In this document: positions 15,195 to 27,800 of the stretch, one piece after another
Position numbering within the stretch: position 1 is the stretch's first letter
Layout of the letters: the number at the start of each line of letters is the position of its first letter
Assembly: GCF_020085105.1 (NCBI RefSeq)
Contig: NC_058046.1
Span: forward strand, 29,937,175-30,001,174
DNA length: 64,000 nucleotides
Source: Siniperca chuatsi
Lineage: Eukaryota; Chordata; Actinopteri; Centrarchiformes; Sinipercidae
Direction of reading: 5' to 3'
The notes under the pieces: generated by a model
What the model was told of the DNA's origin: nothing
Databases searched by the model: none
Seen by the model: only the letters and a program-made list of their open reading frames with translations
Made by a program: the position numbers and the translations under genes

Positions 15195-18100
15195 CTGAGG
15201 TTGATTGGCTGATTACACATCAAAGCAGTTTGTTCCTCTGTTCTGATTGATGACTATGTGCTCAGCTATTTTTGGCATTTGATACCTCTGTCCTTATATT
15301 GAGCTGTTTCACTCTCCTTCCCTAAAGGGAACTTTTACAGGGCTCTTTCTGTCTCTGAGCACTTTAAGGCTACATAGAGACAGTTACACAGTTAACTGAT
15401 TAAACCTCCATCAGTTTGTTGCTCTGTTCTGATTTTCAGTTTTCACTCTTCAAACATAATTCATACATCAAACTGTAGGAAAACTTGTGCTGGTCGCAGA
15501 CATGTAACTATGGAATCAAACGGACTCACACAGTTTCAAAGTGACAGCAATTCCAGCCAACTGCCATATAGACTTCCATATTAAGACCAGAATTTTCAAG
15601 AGGAAGGAAGAAATAGGGAGATTTCTAACCTGCTCTCAATCCCACGTAAACACACACAAACACAAGTCTGAAGTCCCTTCACTTCCACACACACCTCTCT
15701 CTGTCTCTCTTGGTCTATATTTCTCTCGGTCTGTCTCTCACACTTGTCTGTCTGTTTGTCTCTTTCTTTAAAATGTTCAGCTCTTTAACAACATTTATGG
15801 TATGATTCAGCTATTTTCTACCTATCTTTTCATTCATACTTTTTGAACAAAACTCCATTCAAACCTTAAACTATTGCACATCTTTCATACATTATTTGTA
15901 TTATACAGCATGTATCATTCAACAGCCAGTATTCACACCCTTTATTATTATTAGTGTGAGAGCTGGTACAGCTCTTTTTCATTATTCTTATTTTGCCATT
16001 TGGCATCTACTTCGTTTCAATGTCAAATCGTACATATTCTTGAGATTTATGCTATTAATTTTCTTTATTCTAACATGTTTCAGGGACTTTATATAAGTTA
16101 AGTATTAAAATAAACAATGGGAAGTCTATGGGAGCAATGTTTGAAAGCTAAAATCTCAACAACTACAGTGCTAAAGTATTCATACTTTATGACCAGCTGC
16201 CCCATGTGGTTATTAATTACGTGTTTTTATGTTTTTTGCTAATAAAAAATCATCACCCGTACATCCTACTGAGCTGAAACTTTTTCAGCACATCCACTGA
16301 ATTGTGACAAAAGTTTGCCTCACTGCAACGTATGGTAAATTCAGAAGTCCATCATTCTATATTTTTCAAAATATGCAAAATCAATTAACATCTATCTCCA
16401 CAAGTCTTCATAGTCTTCAGACATTCTCTAGATGGTAGACATCAAGTGTTTCAAATGGTGTTCAGATCAGTCTAACGGTGAGTCCGCAGTGATATAGAAC
16501 ATCATCTTTTGATTTGTACTGTATGCACAACATTTTCTTTTTTGCTAAGTGTTGGACCAAAATATTCTACAAAACACCTGAAACCAGCAGATTTTTTTTT
16601 CTTCAGAATTTTCTCACCAACATTTTGACTGTTATAAGCGTTTTAAGTTCTGGTTAAAAATGGAAGGTGGACTGCAAATTCCACCCACTATTCAGGCACA
16701 TAGAGTGGTGTGAAAAAGTGTTTGCCCCAGTTATTAGGTTAAGGGGGCAATCACTTTTTCACACAGGGCCATGTAGGTTTGGATTTTGTTTTCCCTTAAT
16801 AATAACAACCTTCATTTAAAAACTGCATTTTGTGTTTACTTGTGTTATCTTTGACTAATATTTAAATTTGTTTGATGATCTGAAACATTTAAGTGTGACA
16901 AACATGCAAAAAAAAAATAAATCAGGAAACACTTTTTCACACCACTGTACACTACATTCTTTCCTAGCCTTCATATACCTTGTGTCGGGTCCACTCTGTG
17001 GACTGGATGCATAGACTAGATGCTTTCTGCTGAGATGCTGAAGCATAGACGTCATGCTATTGTGGTAGGCTAGTTCAGTTTTACAATAGACAGAGTTGTG
17101 TGGACACATTCTGTCGCTTTCTCTGGCTTGTCTCTTCTCTACACCCCTCGCTATTTTCTCTCTCTTCCTCCTCTTTGTAATCTGCGCTGTCAAATCACAC
17201 CAAAGACGCTCTGAATGGCTCTGATTACACACATTGTAAGTGCGTTGTGCAACAGTAATAATCATCTGTGCGAAACACAGTGCGCTGTATGTAGTTATAT
17301 GGATTAAACGAAATTGATGACTTTTAGTAATAGTTACTTGAGGAATCGTTTCAGCCCTAGCTATGATATAACATGGTCAAATTGTCTGCCATAAACTGTG
17401 CAATAACACTGTTATAACAACATATTAGTCTATTTGCTATTGGGTTATAAAACTAATACATATTTGATTTCTTTCCCACAGACTCTGCTCCGACATCTTT
17501 TGAAGGCAACTATGGCAGGATCATTTACAGAGTGAGGGCTTTTATTGACACACCTCGATTTGCCAAGGACTACAATACAGAGAAAGCTTTCTACCTGCTA
17601 AGCCTTCTAAACCTGAATGAAGTGCCAGACATATGGGTGAGACATGATTAGATGTGTGTATATGATCAATCCTTGACTGGTTAAACCAAAACATGAGGCT
17701 GACGTTGATCTTCAGAGTTCAAAAACATACCCACCAATATTGTTTCTTGTTCATTTAATCCCTACATAAACAGACATGTAAAATTGACAATTTGTGGTTT
17801 TATGGGTAGTTTTGTGTTGGAAATATTTCTTGACAAACAACAGTTTATCCATCTGCCCAGAACTTCTGTTCAGTATCTTTATCTATAGTGCGGGTTGTCT
17901 GATATGTTCGGTGAGTACAGATTTTGGTTTTGATCTGTGTACTGGCATAATGGTACCAAGCCTGGCAACCTCCAGAGGTGGGGCAAAGTCATTGTTTTGC
18001 AAATCCCAAGTGTCAAGTCTTGGCTACGAAGTCCCGATTCAACTCCCAAGTCAAGACCAACACATCCCAAGTCAGGTCAAAACCAGCAAGTCCCAGTCAA

Positions 18101-18819
18101 GTCCCATTTCTAATAAACCCCAAATTTTAATTGAGATCTATACTGTTTGCTGGCAGAGAGGGCAGAAGCACTATTTTATGTCAGGTTTTTAAAGGTTATG
18201 GACTAGGAAAAATGTGGAATACGTTTTTTTTTTGTGACTGTGGAGCATTATCATTTTATATACTGCGAGCACTAATTCTCAGCACTGATATAACATGGTC
18301 AAATTGTCTGCCATATTTCCGTTGCACAAGCATCAAACTTCTTCTTGAGCAGCGACCAAGGTTTTAAAGGTCCAGTGTGTAACATTTAAGAGGAGTAAGT
18401 ATGTTTTCATTAGTGTATTATCACCTGAAAATAAGAATCGTTATGTTTTCATTACCTTAGAATAAGCTGTTTTTATCTACAGAGGGAGTGGGTCCCCTTC
18501 CACGGAGGTGCCATGTGACACCGACATGTTTCAGTAGCCCAAAACAGACAAACCAAACACTGGCTCTAGATAGGGCTGTTTGGCATTTTTCACGAGTTTC
18601 ACGGCCACCGTAGTTTCTCCTACATGCTTGGAATGGGAGGGTGAGGTGAGCGGTGTTCAAATGGTTGCAATCTGCAATTTCACCTCTAGCTGCTACTAAA
18701 TCCTACACACTGGACCTTTTAACATCCAGTCTAAAAGATGAAATAACCCTGTTTTAACCATCTGTTAGTTAGGGTTCGAACTGCGAAGCGGTAGAACGCT
18801 ATTGAGTTTGTGTCATTTG

Positions 18820-18866
<47 letters not shown>

Positions 18867-21800
18867 TACTACTACTATTATTAGGGTTCAAACCGCAAAG
18901 CAGTAGAACCCTATAGTCGGTTTATTTTATTTTTTTTAACTTTTTTTTATTGGGTTTTGCAGGATTATACAACATTTGTATCAAAGACAGATACAATTGC
19001 CTTTTTAAATGTTCCATCATAGAACAGAGACATGTATTTATAAGTGGGCACCAAACCCCCTAGAACCAGAACAATAACACACACGCATATACCAGCAGGG
19101 AAACAAGCAAACTGGAAAACAACAAAAACACATAATGATGAGGATGTTTAACAGCACAATAATGTTGTACCTCTATTTATTAAAACAAAAGAAAACATTG
19201 CCAAACCTTACCCCTCCGCAATTAATTACGACAGAATATCTGAAAATGTAGTATTCTTGATGTACTTAAGAAAGGGGCCCCAAACCTTGACAAATGTATG
19301 GGACCTTCCTTGGAGAGTCTTATTTTCTCCATCTTAAGAAAGTATAGCATGTCCCGAATACAATGTGTATGAGACGGAGGTGCAGGAGATTTCCACTTCT
19401 TTAGGATCGGTCTCCTAGCCAGTAAAGTGGTGAAGGCGATTACATTCTTTTGTGATATAGAGAAAGAGGGTAAAGAAGCTGACACCCCAAAGAGAGCACT
19501 GAAAAGGTTAAGGTCAAGCTTTCGGCCCACTATTTCCGACAAAGTATTAAAAATCATTGTCCAGAAGTTAAACAAGGATGGACAGAGCCAGAGCATGTGT
19601 ATAAGGTTGGCAGGGGCCTGATGACATCTGTCACAGATTGGGGAGACATCTTTGTAAATCTTAGATAGGCGAGCTTTGGAGAAGTATATGTGGTGCACCA
19701 CTTTACAATGTATCAAACCATGCTTCACATAAATAGAAGAGCTGTGTACTCTTCCCAGAATCTGCCCCCAAACCTCACGCGATATTTCCTCCACCAAATC
19801 GGTCTCCCATAATAACTTAATCAAATCAAGTGAGTGTATGCTTAAGTTATGAATCTGAGTGTAGATTTTAGAGAGAGGCCCTTTCACAGATGGAGATGGA
19901 GTCAAAAAAAATCATCAATAGGTGAATCCTCCGGCAGATTGGGAAAACTAAGGAAGGTACTGCATACAAAACTACGGATCTGTAAGTATCTGAAAAAGTG
20001 TCCTTTTTAGGAAGCGAAAAAAGGTCTGACAGGTGCTGAAAGGATGCAGAAACATTGTAAATGTATAAATCTTGAAAGGATTTAACACCTGCATTGGACC
20101 ACACAAAAAAATGCACCATCTACTAGGGAAGGGGGAAACACATGATTAGAAACTAAGGGGGCATTAATAGAGAATAAATGTAAACTAAAGGAACGTATAA
20201 ACTGAAACCAGATCTTAAGGGATGATTTTACAATTGCATTTTTGTGTATAGAGATACAGAGGAAGTAATCGGAGCGTACAAAAGGGCTTACAGTGATGCC
20301 CAGCCAGCAGAGTTTGCCTCGATAGATAGCCAGATAGGAGGAATATCATAGCTCTCATATTGTAGCCAGAAATTGAAGGATCTAATATTAGCAGCCCAAT
20401 AGTAAAACTGAAAGTTTGGTAGAGACAGTCCCCTTAGTGACTTAGGTCTATGTAATTATTGTTTGCGCAGCCGTGGAGTTTTCTGGTTCTAGATAAATTC
20501 TAAAAGTAAACTGTCCAATTTCCAGAAACAGGTTTGAGGGAGGAAGGGCGGGAAATATGGAAAGATGTAGGAGAAGAGGAGGAGGACATATGCACTTTGA
20601 TGGAGTTAATCTTTTCAGCTTTCGATAGGTTAAGCAAAGACCAACGGGCAAAATCATTACAAGTTTGTGACAGGAGAGGTGCGAAATTCTGCTTTTATAA
20701 AGGTTCTCCATCTTTTGGGGAATACTGACTCCTAGATACACAAACGCATGCCGAGCAATTTTCAACAGTAAATTAGACAAAGGGTAATCTTTGGCTGCCT
20801 TGTTAGCAACAAATAGTTCATTTCAAAAATGCAATTTTGAACAGGCCACGCCCCTCATACCGTCAGTCCGAATGACTGACAGCACAATGTGCTCTACAAA
20901 AAAGCCTCTTGGACCACTAAAGTCCGCCTAACTAGATTTTCTGCCATTTTGAATTTGAACACATTTTTGACATCTCGTCCTAGGTCCGATTGCTACCAAG
21001 TCTTCGGTGGATCAGCATTGGACGACGCTTTTAAAAAGTTGTATAAAGCTTGTTGGTATCTTATTTAGTACCTGAAACATACCCTAAATAAAACTTTCAT
21101 TCAAATCAACCACTAGGGGGCCCTACACATGCTACACTGGCATGGCATAACACAAATCAGAATATAAATCAGAAATTGTTTGTCCAATCATTACAAAACT
21201 CGCAGGATATGTTTCATAACAATATTGAACTACGTGTGTGTGAAACCATTTTGAAATTGCTCGAGCGCAAAAGGGTTTGAACCCGCAAATTCTGTATTTG
21301 CTACTGTGTGATAATACATATTTGACTTCTTTGGAGTCTTGGAGGGTTGGAGTTTGATATCATGTTATCAAATCAGAATCTAGTTTTCAATCCCTTTATT
21401 GAATCCATCTGTCGTCAACTTTGAACATTTGTAACAAATGTTAACCTAACCAAAAACCAAAGGTTTAATTGAGATCTGTACTTTTGTTGGCAGAGAGGGC
21501 AGAAGCACTATAGTGTTGCATGTCAGTGTAATTTTTGATCATATCTTATATAAAACCTGAAAATGAGATAAGCATCAGAAGATATGAAATGCTAACTAAA
21601 ATGCACTTGACACATTGAAATTACAGCTGTAGACTACTGACTTGGCACACTTTATTTTTCATGAACTACAGTACTTGCTCAATATAGAGATAGAAATAGA
21701 GAATTGCATTAACCAGACAACCAAAAGTTTTATTCTTGCCTTTGGCAAGTAACATGCGCCATTTTCATCTTTGGGTTTGGGGAGGATGTCAAGCCATTCC

Positions 21801-24800
21801 AAGTCAAGAGGCTAAAGTCCAAGGGAAGTCATGTTGAGTTGCAAATCTTTTTTTGATTTTTGTCAAGTCGAGTCTAAAGTAATCAGATTCATGACCTAAG
21901 TCCAAGTAATGCGACTCGATTCCACACTTCTGGCAACCTTACTGTGACGACAAGACTCCCGGAAGCTGCAGACAGTCACTGTGCCTGTCTGTTGTTCATC
22001 AAGAAATAGTTCCAGCACATAACTTCCCCCGTTTCTAATTTTCTATTTGTGTATTTTTTAAACAAATGAGATACAATGTGTTTATTAGTGAGCTAATTCA
22101 CTTTGGACCAGTCTTTATGCTAAGCTATGCTAACCACATCTTGACTCCAGCTCTGTATTTAACACACAGACATGAGACTGATGTTTATCTTGTCATCTAA
22201 CTTGTAATATAACTAGGAAAGAAATCAAATAAGCGTGCTTGAATGTTGAACTATTCCTTTAACAAATGTGTGTATCAATGTCAGTCTTGATAAATCCATA
22301 ATGTTATAACACTGCCCTTCTCCATGCAGGGAACCTGTTCATCGTCAGTCACCCAGCAGTTCACCTACATGCTAATGAAAACAGGCACAGTGGTCCTGAA
22401 GGCCCAGACTGACAAGAAGGGTTACACACCAGGCCAGATCATCCAGGTGACGGCCAACATCCACAACCAGTCTGGGAAGACCACAGGCAACATTGCGGGC
22501 AGCCTGATGCAGGTAATCACTTTTTACAGCCCTGACCAAACCTGTGAGGAGCAAGTTAGACTTACGCAATAATAATCTCCCATTATAGGCTACTTAAAGT
22601 CAATACAATATTTTTACACTCATTTATAATGTATTCATTTTATGATTTAATTACTGTATTATTTTATGCTCTTTCTGATGCTGATTTTTCTATTTTAGTG
22701 GTGTGCTCAGTTTTTGTATCTTTTACCTTTGTGAAACATCAATGTTTGCTGCTGCAATTAATGACTTTTCCAGCAGTCCCATATTAAATCATCTGTTAAC
22801 ATTGCATGTTAACATTGTAGTTTGTTAAAAGCATAGCTCTCTCATAGCTGGATAGGTAAACCTAACAGGTAAACTTAACAGAACCAGGGTCTAGGCAAGA
22901 AAACCAAACAAGGTAGCTAAAAGCTGTGTAAATGATAAATGGACTATACTTATATACTTTCTAGTCTTCTGACCACTCAAAGCCCTTCACACACTACATT
23001 TCGCATTCACCCCATTCACACATTCATACACTGATGGCAGAACTGCTCATCAGTACAAAGAAACTAATTAATCATTCACACACACTCACACACCGAAGGC
23101 ACAGCCCTCGGGAGCAATTTGGGGTTCAGTGTCTTGCCCAAGGACACTTCGACATGTAGGGAAATGTATTTCCTGGTATCGCATTTCGAAATGTCTGCTG
23201 TGAGAAAGCTTCTCCTCCATTTTGAGAGGATGACTCCCTGTATCATTCCACAACTACAAAGAACTGTATCTTGGTACTCTTTACATGTGGTTAATTTTAA
23301 GTTTATTTGGAATTCAAACATTACAGGTGTACAAGATAGAACAAGTTGTTAGTGTTAGTCCTTCTTATGAAACAAATGCAAGCTACCATGAGATGTCAAG
23401 ATTAAAGCTATAATAATCAGTGGTTTTATTTTACTAATGGATCAATTCACTGTGCAATGTGCAAGAAATCCAGAGAGAATAATCACCAACTCTGCAGTTC
23501 CCCTCAGCTCTACGGAGCTTTGTAGCAGCTTTCAGGTAACTGTTTTGGTTTTTAGGCCCGCAACTGTGCTGTTTTGGATCTTCGTTCCCAGCAGCAGGCA
23601 GCTGTTTTCAGTGAAAAGGCTCTGATAAACCTACTGTACCAAACAGCTGACAGACACAGTCTGCGACTAGCTGGTGAACGAAGTGGAGCATTTAGCAGCT
23701 AAAGAGCCAGATAATTTTCTCAGGAGTTAATGGAGACCAAAACAGAGATACAAGTAGAGTGAATATTGGACTTGCATTAGTAAGGTGGTCAGAAACACGA
23801 CTCCAAATAAATCTTAATGTTGCTCTCTGTCTGCTGGATGTGTCAATAGGCAGCTGTTTTGCTAATATGTTAGCCATATTAACTTTAATTAAAAACATTA
23901 ATTAATCCTTGTCTATTGGTAAAAGGCACTGTACTGAGTCCAGTTTGTGAATCTCCATATCCACATGTGTTTTCAGAGAGTGACCTATGAGATGAAGAGG
24001 CCCACCCATGATGTGAGGACGATAGCGGAGGTGGAGGGTGGTGTGGTGAAGGCTGGCAAGGAGCTAGAGTGGAAGGAGCAGATCATTGTTCCTCCTCTTC
24101 CACAGTCATCCCTCGCTGGCTGTGATCTTATAAAGATTGAATATTATGTCAAAGTAAGATATGCTTTGTCGTGTTTTTGACAACCAGTAGGCCATTTGAA
24201 GAAAACTTGTGACGGACGTCTATCATTATAACCCCTTTCACTCATGTACCTCTTTCTGTAAATGTGATGGAAACATGTTGGTCTCATGTCTGAATAAGCG
24301 TCAGTCACTAACGAAAAAGTAAACAGTGATTTGACAAGGTCGGGCCTACCTCCAACATAGCACAAGTCTGAACTGAATGTAATCACATAAATGTAAAGGC
24401 TGCGGCAGCAACAATATACAAGCAGATTATATATACAATATAAAAGTACAGTATTTAATTTATCACTTAATTGTCATATCTCATGTGCAAAGAAAATAAA
24501 ATGACTTTAATAAATCATGAAAAACTTTGAATTGGCCAATTTGTGGTTGTTGAGGAAATGCTTGTGATGTCAAATGTCAGTTGAGTCTGTAACAAATGAT
24601 AATTCTTTTCCCCATTATGTCAGGGGGTAAAAGAGGTTAAGAAATATAATCTTAAATAACATCTTACAACCACAATAATAATCGGACCAGCAGTCTCCCT
24701 TTCTATATCTTCTATCAGTCATGTCAACTGCATGGATGAACAATAACGAAACAGGCAGCAGAATTCTCTAATAAATGAGAAAATGTATTTAAAGATTCAT

Positions 24801-27800
24801 TGAGAGGAGGGGGCGAATGTATCTTGCACTCACGATGGTTATTATTTATGGCTTCAATGGCAAATTAAGTTTTAAAATCCATCACTGATGCAGCCTGTCA
24901 GAAAACAGAGAACAATCTTCTTACTTCATCTCATTAAACCTCAACTCGGCACTGTTCTCAGCAGTGCCTCGATCTTGGGCACCAGCTGCCAAATATCACG
25001 CGAAAGATTTTGGGTGATTAACACACAAAAAACATAGAAAGTGATCATTATTAATTCATGAATTTATGAGAAACTTAGTGAAACTGATCCAGGGTGAATT
25101 CTTGTAGAATGTAAAGTACTGTCCAGATTGACTGCTCTAACACACATTTTTGTTCATTATGAGTTTTGGATTCTAAAGAATACAGTAACTACTAGAAAGC
25201 AATTGAAAGAGAATCAAACACAGGATTAGGTTGTGGATATAAATTCTATATTCCTCCATGAAATGTAACTAACATTCTCCTTTCTTCTGATTTAATCAGA
25301 TCCGTCTAAAATCTCCAGACGTCATGTTGACATTACCCATCCACATCGGGAACGTCTCACTAGACAAAAAACTGTACCCTTCCAAAAAAGCAGCTCCTCC
25401 TTCCTCTGCCACAGCTGAAGATACACCAGCCTCTGCCTCTACCCCTGACACCATCACCTCTGCCCCCACCCCAACACCGCCCCCTCGCCCTGCCCCAAAA
25501 CTCATTCCCCGTCCCACTCCTCGTTCCAGGGTGTCCTCCCATAATTCCCCCAGCGCTCCTCCAGCTGAGTACCACCAGGGAGCAGAAGGTGGGACTCCGA
25601 TGAATGATGGCTTCCCCAATAAACGCCAGTCTCAGCTGGTGTCACCCAATGCTTTCAGCTATGCTCCCGGCCTCTTTTTCTACCAGCAGCACAATGGCCC
25701 CGGTACTGTACCCAGTGGGCCTATGTCCAGTGAGTCCACAGGGCCCACAGCACTTTACCCCCCTGAGGGTGCTAGCTCAATGCCAACACAACTCATCCTG
25801 CCTCCAGACTACGGCACCTCGGCATATCCACAAGGTCAGTCGGCACATACTTACTCTGTACCATCCAGGCTCTGGTGATGAATGTAGACTGGATAGGGAT
25901 GTACATAGAGAAGAAGAATGTTGTAATTTAGGACTAATTTTAACACTTATTGATTTAAGGCACACTGTTTCTTCAGTAAGCTCTACCAGACTGCAACAAA
26001 CTCCAGATCACAATTGTAACTTGTGCTGCACGACTAACCTGCTTTGGAGCAGTTTCAGTTCAGATATTAAGATCAAAACATATAAAAAGCCTAAATACTA
26101 ATTAAGTTGCTAGAAAACAGTCAACATTTCTACAAGATCCCAACATGGACCAAAGTACTGCATTTACAGTAACATGGCGAGTAATATTGATCACAGAGTG
26201 ACATGTTTACAGATCAGTATAATAATATTTCTTCCCAGACATTGTATTACAGATATACTCAGTGGCCACTTTTATACATTACACTTGTACAACCTAATGC
26301 AATCCAATTCAACAGCTCTGCCATAAATTCTACCTATAAAGCCTACAAAGTTTATAATGTTCAGTTTTTGTTGACACTGTCAGAGAAGACTTAATTACCT
26401 TGTATGTAAATGGTGTGGACAAAACACTAGACCTTTTTAAAAAGAACTTTCAGTAAAATGCAGTCCAGTACAACACCACCCCTACCTCAATAACGTCCAA
26501 CAACCTCAGTTGAACATACAGTTGAATTAACTCTGCTCTGACAGTGTCAACACAAACTGAACATTATAACCTTTGTAAAAGTAGAATTTATTGGATTTCA
26601 CTAAATTTTACAGATGTATCTTATAAAGTGACCTCTTAGTGTAATTCCAAAAAGCCTTTATATCTTAGTCCATCACTGCAGTCCCAAGGAATGTGTCGCA
26701 GCTTTGTTTTTATAGATTCTATGACGACATGATATTTAACAATCGGCTGTGGCTCAGGACATAGAGCGGGTCATCCATTAATTGCATGTCGGCGGTTTGA
26801 TCCCCAGGTGTTCCTGTCAACAGGTTGAAGGGTCCTTGAGCAAGACACTGAAATATACAAATATTACAAATATTTTTAATCATTTTCTTTCTCATAGACT
26901 GTAGACTACTTAAAGGTATCCCTTAAGTAGTCTCCAGTGATTTAGTATTGCACTTCCCTAAAGTCGGGTTACTCACAAGAATGGTCAAAACCTTTTAGTC
27001 CCTAGAACAGGTCAAGCTCCAAAAACACTATTTCCTCCAAAAACACCCTCCTTCCATTCCAACAGGTTCCTTACCACCATCATCCAGATAAAAGAGGTGA
27101 AGAGTTGACAAAAATGTTGATATATGCTTGTCTGAGTCGCCAACTGTGAGCTCAAAGCAACAAGGGGCAACAGTGAGTGAGTGCTTTGAGGATTTATTTT
27201 GCTTTGGGTTTCGTTTCTCAGGCTACATACAGGCTGCCCTACCTGATTGGTGAAGGTTGAAAAAAGGTACTGCCAGTTTAGTTTTTTGGAGGAAAAAATA
27301 TTCTCCTAACAAAGACGCTGGAGTCAAAGACAGGATAGTAAAGCACAGAGGTAGGTCTTTGTAGTCAAGACACACACATAACATTATCTGTCAGGCATCT
27401 ATAAAGAAAACTTTTGGTAACACTTTATTTGAAGGTGGGTGCATAAGACTGACATGACACTGTCATAACCATGACATGACACCTGTCATGAACATAAAGG
27501 AGTCTTTATGAAGGTTTATGTCTGCTTACATTAAGTGTCATTCGGTCAATTGTGTCACTTTTAATGCAAAGTTGACATTGTTTGAGATGTCTTTATTATG
27601 ACAACTTGACATTAACCAAAAAAACTAAACATGTCATAAACATTCCATAGCAGGCCTAATTATCAAACTTAAAGAAGCAATTTAGCTTTATGTGTTAACA
27701 TTACATTATACTGTCATATGTGCTTGGTTTTGACAATGACAGTGATGAGACCATTATAATTATGTCATTAATAATTCCCTTGACCTCAAGTAAAGTGGAA

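Larger units (their letters stand above)
17973..21932. mobile_element. hAT-like element in intron 4, interrupted by other insertions
   Basis: It starts CAGAGGTGGGG and ends CCACACTTCTG, inverted ends of the CAG...CTG hAT type. It is flanked by GCAACCTC (17965-17972) and GCAACCTT (21933-21940), a 7/8 match for the 8-bp hAT target-site duplication. The ends contain CAAGTC-rich repeats (17990-18110 and 21790-21920, in inverted orientation). No transposase is visible. The interior holds a MITE, an L1 copy and another repeat. A direct duplication inside it (18127-18173 and 21463-21510) complicates the single-element reading. Confidence 0.6.

Noticed and set aside
16855..17265. 136-residue minus ORF near exon 4
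   Set aside because: It overlaps the Tc1-derived MITE end and intron sequence, with no similarity to any protein that I recognise.
25324..25878. Single-exon 184-residue proline-rich protein gene
   Set aside because: Its start is an internal Met of ARRDC1 exon 7 and its last 14 codons are intron. The acceptor at 25299, donor at 25835 and matching phases show that it is part of ARRDC1.
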